A stretch of DNA of 20,693 nucleotides from Ichthyosporea sp. XGB-2017a (lineage: Eukaryota; Opisthokonta; Ichthyosporea), in NCBI GenBank assembly GCA_002811675.1, contig PDIM01000073.1, forward strand, positions 76,824-97,516. The letters are read 5' to 3'. Below the pieces are notes generated by a model that was not told the origin of the DNA, ran no database searches, and saw nothing but the letters and a program-made list of their open reading frames with translations. The translations under genes and the position numbers were made by a program. Below are positions 16,101 through 20,693 of this stretch, piece after piece; the stretch's first letter is position 1; the number at the start of each line of letters is the position of its first letter.

Positions 16101-19100
16101 GGCATTGCCTACGGTTTTGATCCATTTTCTTTTCATTCAAATTGAGCATGGACAGCCATGGGAACGTTGATGTGCTTGCGTTTTTTTCTCTTTGAAGACT
16201 ATATTGTTTTAGTTCTCGATCCGTGAGCGGCGTGTATTCCATTCCTATCACATACACACTCGCCGCATCCACATTCCGGAGAAACATATGCGCGCCATCA
16301 TTCAGCACTTTGCGCTTCCCTTTGGCATGATCATTTGGGCTCACGTGAAGGGTTTCCACAACTTTTGTAGATTCGGTATTTTCAGAACTGCGACGAGTTC
16401 GCTCAGCAATGTACCACGCGTCGTCGGCCGGCATATTGTCATCGGTGTGGCTACTACCTTGGTTTGTGGTTGAACTATGTCTTTCACTATTGCGCGAGCG
16501 AATTAGTTTCTCATCCCGCTCTCTTCGTCTAATCTTTTCGACATACTGTTCGTATTTGGAATTTGCCTCATCGAGGTCCTTTGCCACCTCTCTCATATAC
16601 TTACGAATATTGTGATCGGTGTGATCTATAGTATTCTTTACAGGGAAGCGAGTGTCTGTGTCACCCTCTGCCACTTGGTATTCAACTACTAATCGCATTG
16701 GACTGCAAGGAATAATTTCCCGTAGTCGCTCCATGTACAGTGACTGCTGGTGATCAAATTGAGAGTCGGGCTTGCTTTGCGTAGTTTTTTTACTGTCCCT
16801 GGGCCTTTCTTCGTATATCCCATCGTGGTTCCCATCTTCTGTTACAGAGTCAGACGTTTCAGGCAGCAAATCAAAAACCACTCTGCCATCGTGTAGAATC
16901 CTCAGTGTATCGGGTGTCCACCTCACAGTGAAAGAGTGCACTCGACTTCCGTACTCATATCGCTCAAAGGGTTCCCCGTTGGTGGTGTACACCGACGCAG
17001 CATGATAGCTGTCTCCATATACAAACGGTGAGGGTCTTGGGAAGTACATGCGGGTCGGTTGGAACTGATAACGATCTTCAATGGGTGGGAATTCATCGTT
17101 TTCGTGAACCACATGGTCTTGTTCTTCATCAAGATGATCCCCACCGCCATGTGATTTATGTCTACCGTTATCCTCGTGGTCGACATCTCCTTCCTCAGTA
17201 TCCATATTTTCACCCTTTTTAAGAGATTCAAGATTGCGCAGGAGCTCTTCAAGTTCATCACTTGCACCGCCCAACCGATTCTCTTTATCTTTATCCTCGG
17301 CACGCCTTGTCCGGATATCGTCAGCCAATGGTTTAACCTTTCCTGAGTCCGAGAACTTTCGGAGAAATTTTTTCGTGAGGTATTCGTTCCACACAAACTC
17401 GTAATTCTCCTGTAGTACCTCCTGTGAGGACCAGTTTTCAAGATAGCTGCTGAACATTTCCGGATAGCCAAATAAATCCAAAGTCTCTTTTACTCCTGGT
17501 GTTACCATATCCTGGAAGCGAGACTTTGGATCATCAAACCTCGATAACGTTCCAAATTTAAATATTTTTGCAAGCTTGCGCATATCGTTTAGCTCTCTTT
17601 CTCGTGTAGTAATTAGCGAGTATGGACTACGGTATTTATCCTCTTCTGATTCGCCCCACTCATGAGCACGTCGGAGCTCGTCCATTTTCTTATCCATCAA
17701 CGTTTTAACCGCCTCACGTTGATTTTGGTTAAGATTCTTTACCAAATTCTCCAAGCCGCTGTCATAATTGCTGGATAAAATACTCTTCCAGGCAGGCATG
17801 GCATACGTCAGCCCCGCATTTGCCCGTAATGGTCTTCGCATCCCTTGACTGAGCACTTCATCTACGTCCAATGTTCTCTCATTTTCTTGATCATCAAAAG
17901 AATCACTATACGTCTTGGAAACCGAGTCACACCCACAGGGTGTATCTCCAGACCCCGGGCCCCCCATTCTTCCCGTGTTTGTGTCAAATATCCCTTGCCA
18001 GTATGGCTCCTGAACCGGTTGGTAGTATGACTTGTGCTGATGGGCAGGAGGGGGTGCCTGGCCCATTGTATCTGTGAACAACGATAGTAGCTGGATTTCA
18101 CCATTAAAAGGCCATTTGGTGACCATGCGATCACAGCGGAGTTTGCTATACGAGTGCTCCCGTTTCGCACTACTGCCCCTCCAATTTACTTTGTCCTCTT
18201 TCGAAAGGGGTGTGTGTATCCACTCGGGTGGTTGATAGACTGAGTGTTTTTTAGAATCAAGTTGTAAATGCTCCCCAGAATCTTGTTTCAGAGGGCCAAT
18301 ATCACAGATGCCATTAAGACCATTGTAGTCCTTCAACAAACTCCACTGGTAGCCATACGCTGAAATCTTGTCTCCTGAAGACGAGCGAGGATACGTTGCA
18401 CGATTAGTCCACTTTTGTCCCTTCTGTGGGTGGGTGAGCGGATACTCGTGTGTGTAAGGAGAAAACATTTCATCAGAGGCGGGTCGAAGATATATCTGAG
18501 GAAACGCTCCGGGAAAGACAGGAAGTTTCACATGAATGGTGATGGTTCCATACAGAAAAGCTTGCTTTGTGAACATTTTCCCCGATTCAAAGTATATCTC
18601 CTCCATTGGGTCTTTTGTTTCTTTGAACTGAGACGGCTGGAACTCGGGGCGGACTTGTGATGCGTTGTATGGAGAGGTTGGTTTAAAACTGTTGCTTGGG
18701 TATTCAATTTTAGCATCCTTGTACAGAGTGACGCGGTGGACCTTTGGTTGGATCTGTATCGCATTAGACAAAAAGAAATATTTGCTGTAAATATTTTCAA
18801 ATTTTGTAAATGTCCTTGAGGAGTCTTCTTCAGAGAACGATGGGCTTTGCCCATTTTGCCACCCGTATATACCGACTTTTCTTTTTGACTCTTTGGAATC
18901 ACTCAAGGGATGCTTTTTGTGTTCGGTCTCAGCTCGAGCCACAACCATCTCCCCTACAAACATTCGCGGCTCCGAAATCACTTTCAGGGCGTCACCGGTG
19001 AAGAAAGTACTTCCACCCCATCTTCTTCGCCGGTCCCGTAATTCCGGATCATCTTCGTTTCCTGGGCTAATCTCATCGTCACCATCATCATTATCAATAT

Positions 19101-20693
19101 CCAGGACCCCATCGCTATTATGATCCAAATCGCCAGTTGCCTTACGGGAAACATTCTCATTTTCCTCATCAGCTGGCCCAGTGTCCGGTCCAGTATATGG
19201 GATGTAGTCAATATCGGGTTCAGATGCAGCCTGCTGGGAGGTGTAGATATACCGCACCCCACTTTCTGATGAGTAAGAATCAGATCGCTTCTTTCTCTGC
19301 GTCTTTTCATTATCTACTGGTCGTCGCCTCTTTATGCGCCCCTTATTATTTGCCATATTTTCATTTGCAGCAGCCAACTGAATTTGTTTTTGCCGCATAA
19401 TACCTTCTACGTGCTCTTTTCTAAATGACGAGGCAAACTTAGAATTGCTGATTTTATCTTTTCCAGGCCCGTAGCGGTATCCGCTCATCCCTATCCATGC
19501 ATTTGGGCCGTTCCATTTCTGCCTCGTATTCAATCCATGAACATTCATTCCTACTAAATCTTCTTTACCCGCATCATCACTCTCGGGGACCCACCTACGG
19601 GATTTATCGGCACGCAAAGCATCTCTTTCATGCTGCCGCTCCTCCTCGGCTTTCTCTGCAATTGCCAGGCGAGGATCCACCGCACACGCCCGGATGGTAA
19701 CTGTAGTATATGGAGGATAAATTTTCATTGGGGTGAAATATCTTTCACACACGGCAGGCTCATAAGCGAATTTAGAAAACTTCTTCACCTGTGCGTTGAC
19801 TTTTTTCATACCATCCTTCTCCATAACAAACCTTAAACGAGCTTTCGAATTCGCTTTCGAAGAAGGTGTCAATGGAACGGTGAACATTTCTTTGGCCGCT
19901 GATATATTTCCTTCCAGCGACACACCATGTGGTGCCCCCCCACGATAAGCCTCCTTTTCTAAAGTCTTCTCGTCTTCCAATTGTCTTTCCTTTTCTTTCC
20001 TTTTACTTTCTTCTCCGTTTGTACTTCCGTATCCTTCTTTTTCTTTACCAATTCCCTTATCATCATCGTGACTGTCCCCATTATCCAACACCACAGACTT
20101 TCCAAGAATCATATCTTCATTCAGCATATCTACTACTTCCCGCTCCAGCCCCTTTTTCCTCACCGTTCCCGCGTCCAATAACAAGTCGGGTGAGGACAAG
20201 TCTTTACCCGCCAACGATGTCAACGAAGCCGCTAATTCCTCCTCTCCCCCGCCTTCCTTTTCCACTTCTTTATAAAAAGAAGAAAAAGAAGAAAAAGGAG
20301 AAAAAGGAGAGGAAGGAGAGGAAGGAGAGGAAGGAGAGGAAGGAGAGGAAGGGAAAGAAGAAAGAGACGAGGACGGAATATCCGAAATCTCCTTCTTTCT
20401 GTTCTTAATCAACTCCCGCATTTTATACAGCGGTGGTTTTTCCGCCTCATCCATGGAGGCAAACCCCAATAAACCCCGAAACAGCCAGGCCAGCAGCTGA
20501 TTATCAAAATTCCCTTTCATATTCTCCGAGGAGAAGGGATTCTTTGTATTGGGGCCATACCCGTCCCAGCCGGACTGCCCCTCTGGCACACGCTGGACCT
20601 GGCTGGCGTGATGGTGTAGAATAATCGAGATTACCAGCAAGGCAACGGTGAAGAGTGCAGCGCGGTTAGCGGCTGGGGAGGCTCTTCGAGCTG
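13156..20693 (-). CDS. Giant exported protein with degenerate GH16-like domain (5'-partial)
   Basis: The frame is open to the right edge, giving at least 2511 residues without an intron. The true ATG lies outside the window. Residues here are numbered from the Leu codon at 20640. A hydrophobic segment (AALFTVALLVISIIL) at the N-terminus is a signal peptide or type II anchor. Ser/Pro-rich and Lys/Glu-rich low complexity follows (about 90-230). Polybasic sites are RKKR (449-452, then Ser) and RRRR (537-540). An Asp-rich loop resembling a thrombospondin type-3 repeat is at 504-523. A GH16-like fold is scattered over about 600-1475: SGKMFTKQAFLYGTI and VKLPVFPGAF (about 682-710), KWPFNGEIQLLS (842-853), and FTVRWTPDTLRILHDGRVVF (near 1230-1250). 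The catalytic E-x-D-x-x-E reads E848-Q850-S853, so hydrolysis is unlikely. A helical region spans 1752-2045, six 12-residue repeats 2069-2140, and an unrecognised Cys-containing C-terminal region about 2243-2494. Kre6/Skn1-type or glucan-recognition proteins are the closest idea; the role is unproven. Confidence 0.85.
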   Translation of the reverse strand, partial: ARRASPAANRAALFTVALLVISIILHHHASQVQRVPEGQSGWDGYGPNTKNPFSSENMKGNFDNQLLAWLFRGLLGFASMDEAEKPPLYKMRELIKNRKKEISDIPSSSLSSFPSSPSSPSSPSSPSSPFSPFSSFSSFYKEVEKEGGGEEELAASLTSLAGKDLSSPDLLLDAGTVRKKGLEREVVDMLNEDMILGKSVVLDNGDSHDDDKGIGKEKEGYGSTNGEESKRKEKERQLEDEKTLEKEAYRGGAPHGVSLEGNISAAKEMFTVPLTPSSKANSKARLRFVMEKDGMKKVNAQVKKFSKFAYEPAVCERYFTPMKIYPPYTTVTIRACAVDPRLAIAEKAEEERQHERDALRADKSRRWVPESDDAGKEDLVGMNVHGLNTRQKWNGPNAWIGMSGYRYGPGKDKISNSKFASSFRKEHVEGIMRQKQIQLAAANENMANNKGRIKRRRPVDNEKTQRKKRSDSYSSESGVRYIYTSQQAASEPDIDYIPYTGPDTGPADEENENVSRKATGDLDHNSDGVLDIDNDDGDDEISPGNEDDPELRDRRRRWGGSTFFTGDALKVISEPRMFVGEMVVARAETEHKKHPLSDSKESKRKVGIYGWQNGQSPSFSEEDSSRTFTKFENIYSKYFFLSNAIQIQPKVHRVTLYKDAKIEYPSNSFKPTSPYNASQVRPEFQPSQFKETKDPMEEIYFESGKMFTKQAFLYGTITIHVKLPVFPGAFPQIYLRPASDEMFSPYTHEYPLTHPQKGQKWTNRATYPRSSSGDKISAYGYQWSLLKDYNGLNGICDIGPLKQDSGEHLQLDSKKHSVYQPPEWIHTPLSKEDKVNWRGSSAKREHSYSKLRCDRMVTKWPFNGEIQLLSLFTDTMGQAPPPAHQHKSYYQPVQEPYWQGIFDTNTGRMGGPGSGDTPCGCDSVSKTYSDSFDDQENERTLDVDEVLSQGMRRPLRANAGLTYAMPAWKSILSSNYDSGLENLVKNLNQNQREAVKTLMDKKMDELRRAHEWGESEEDKYRSPYSLITTRERELNDMRKLAKIFKFGTLSRFDDPKSRFQDMVTPGVKETLDLFGYPEMFSSYLENWSSQEVLQENYEFVWNEYLTKKFLRKFSDSGKVKPLADDIRTRRAEDKDKENRLGGASDELEELLRNLESLKKGENMDTEEGDVDHEDNGRHKSHGGGDHLDEEQDHVVHENDEFPPIEDRYQFQPTRMYFPRPSPFVYGDSYHAASVYTTNGEPFERYEYGSRVHSFTVRWTPDTLRILHDGRVVFDLLPETSDSVTEDGNHDGIYEERPRDSKKTTQSKPDSQFDHQQSLYMERLREIIPCSPMRLVVEYQVAEGDTDTRFPVKNTIDHTDHNIRKYMREVAKDLDEANSKYEQYVEKIRRRERDEKLIRSRNSERHSSTTNQGSSHTDDNMPADDAWYIAERTRRSSENTESTKVVETLHVSPNDHAKGKRKVLNDGAHMFLRNVDAASVYVIGMEYTPLTDRELKQYSLQREKNASTSTFPWLSMLNLNEKKMDQNRRQCPGYFKSPSSPLQQEVIPETPKEDLKRSRQGTEHNRRSVPLDAQVKDLETTSPNFDPASSSSLLFPTYLFDSRGLLLHGKSNLLAPRLPRLIQSLQPTALINAALDTNPTEYTSSDGKDASQILKKRKSGRENALEMLDATSKENLLKDISVDLNTIPPDGIAVKPHDPMHGLGLRKLNELSGSTDVSLKPNPGVLIGIAGDAVARDAEKKSKPNVASVLEKGQDSGSSFPLAGYSDLRYRAMRDIKVIGLELFETVGRLTALTDLQDDTYENMTSLVDHMSTIALSVVQLRKVAINNTHPSTDGKTSSVNVIARLDKAVKMTHSVLMTCQEIAKEWANTASKYHRLVEALHSVQGIYVKLTDLFSSVSSFVQERIDPLGDNFATSFLLHSSRYAIIVSQPEVYKRMERIKTYITRNDHVLLKLLPDAMSSCFGEGDGETELESHAQQVTSQYLQYEWCVNLQALLQESRSHIMKVRRIEFELVYWMFHLTEDVAQSERSLPHNKVYQYLKSSNTWWKRDIGRATEKKVVDLLTPKDKQDFATSTSFLPVVSEDPTATPETDGQKPPNATPETDGEKPPSATPETDGEKPPSATPETDGEKPPSATPETDGQKSPTATPETDEQKPPGQPSPEPDGIENNVDPKLTISAGFNDNEPVSTIGPETTVTKQRRSTGHNIDKPIDDKMFKLPNLGGEKLGPTIVSLSAAADRSSLGVTKDDNELGGSNENTINRTMDQHVMKVYLQYQNVVISLVDSIRNLPNSWPMDYLALGLAYNRNHFYSQYLPFYERTLYGHCSPQAPVLMSEGKCDGLLKAKKKKSSRLISRDNSDKSQPGAIDYFYYMGDQCPTRRFQESVSPLLALSKWFSSDGSFVEEQNTDEQGHIASNDNDDTRKQDSQKETGPLLRDKTSAYDIPILASCVLGGSNPPRTGHTLAGYRGMGTEKKKEQERDTVSVLITGECVNIDTDLMRRIYAENMMCLRYED
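14221..14436 (-). repeat. Six tandem 36-bp units encoding a 12-residue repeat
   Basis: Six head-to-tail 36-bp units encode variants of ATPETDGEKPPS (residues 2069-2140 of the giant protein). The inner units are almost identical at DNA level and the outer ones differ at a few positions. This is the pattern of recent expansion by slippage or unequal crossover. The unit is Pro/Thr/Glu-rich and probably forms an extended, possibly O-glycosylated linker between the helical region and the C-terminal region. Confidence 0.95.
16219..18843 (-). other. GH16-like (concanavalin-fold) domain with large insertions, catalytic motif degraded
   Basis: This is the approximate extent of the GH16-like core within the giant protein (residues about 600-1475; GH16 domains are usually 230-300 residues). 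Landmarks appear in family order. First comes the strand segment SGKMFTKQAFLYGTI with VKLP and PGAFPQIYLRP, where active enzymes have YG-x-E-x-R-x-KLP and WPAxWLLP. Next is WPFNGEIQLLS, in place of WPxxGEIDIxE. Next is the segment with WTPDTLRILHDGRVVF, in place of H-x-Y-x-x-x-WTPxxIxxYVDG. Then come MRLVVEYQVAEGD (family: LxLNLAVGG) and VDAASVYVIGMEYTP (family: MxVDYVRVY). The gaps are filled by charged low-complexity inserts. The fold call is moderately strong; the exact boundaries are not. Confidence 0.65.
20306..20350 (-). repeat. Five perfect 9-bp units encoding a Ser-Ser-Pro tract
   Basis: Five exact copies of GGAGAGGAA (plus strand) lie within a longer GA-rich stretch of about 20273-20372. 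On the coding strand they give repeated Ser-Ser-Pro near the N-terminus of the giant protein, flanked by Ser/Phe/Pro-rich sequence. This is a slippage-prone low-complexity tract that probably encodes a disordered spacer. Confidence 0.9.

Noticed and set aside
20640-20640. Leu codon at 20638-20640 as the start of the giant protein
   Set aside because: It is TTG, not ATG, and the frame continues open to the window edge. The first in-frame ATG inside the window would discard the hydrophobic leader, so the start most likely lies outside.

Overview
The window is nuclear DNA from a unicellular-type eukaryote with a compact, intron-poor genome. Five long protein genes lie between short AT-rich spacers full of A and T runs. 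Each gene reads open from end to end with no visible intron, and the spacers carry AATAAA-type poly(A) signals. Four of the five proteins begin with, or very near, a hydrophobic secretory leader. I cannot fix the lineage. RFX-type X-box motifs would fit an opisthokont or amoebozoan, but that is weak evidence.

Layout: (1) 223-4584 (+) is NPRL3, a subunit of the GATOR1 complex that restrains TORC1. It is enlarged to 1453 residues by Ser/Asn/Gly-rich inserts. (2) 4708-6801 (-), 7337-9385 (+) and 9572-12652 (-) are three secreted proteins of a family I do not recognise. I read them as divergent paralogues: each has two aligned cysteines about 390-413 residues apart, the same order of hydrophobic segments, and a helical tail. 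(3) 13156 to the right edge (-) is a giant protein of at least 2511 residues, 5'-truncated by the window. It has an N-terminal hydrophobic segment, polybasic cleavage-like sites, a thrombospondin-type-3-like Asp loop, a heavily expanded GH16 (beta-glucanase) fold whose catalytic motif is degraded, a long helical region, and a recently expanded 12-residue repeat.

Orientation: NPRL3 and the first secreted gene converge. The first and second secreted genes diverge from a shared 535-bp promoter region. The second and third converge on a near-palindromic bidirectional poly(A) signal. The third secreted gene and the giant gene lie in tandem on the minus strand. NPRL3 is a housekeeping signalling gene. 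The other four look like a local block of secreted or surface proteins, perhaps coat or wall components; this role is inferred from secretion signals and the GH16-like fold only. I see no tRNA, rRNA, transposon, virus-like element or CRISPR.
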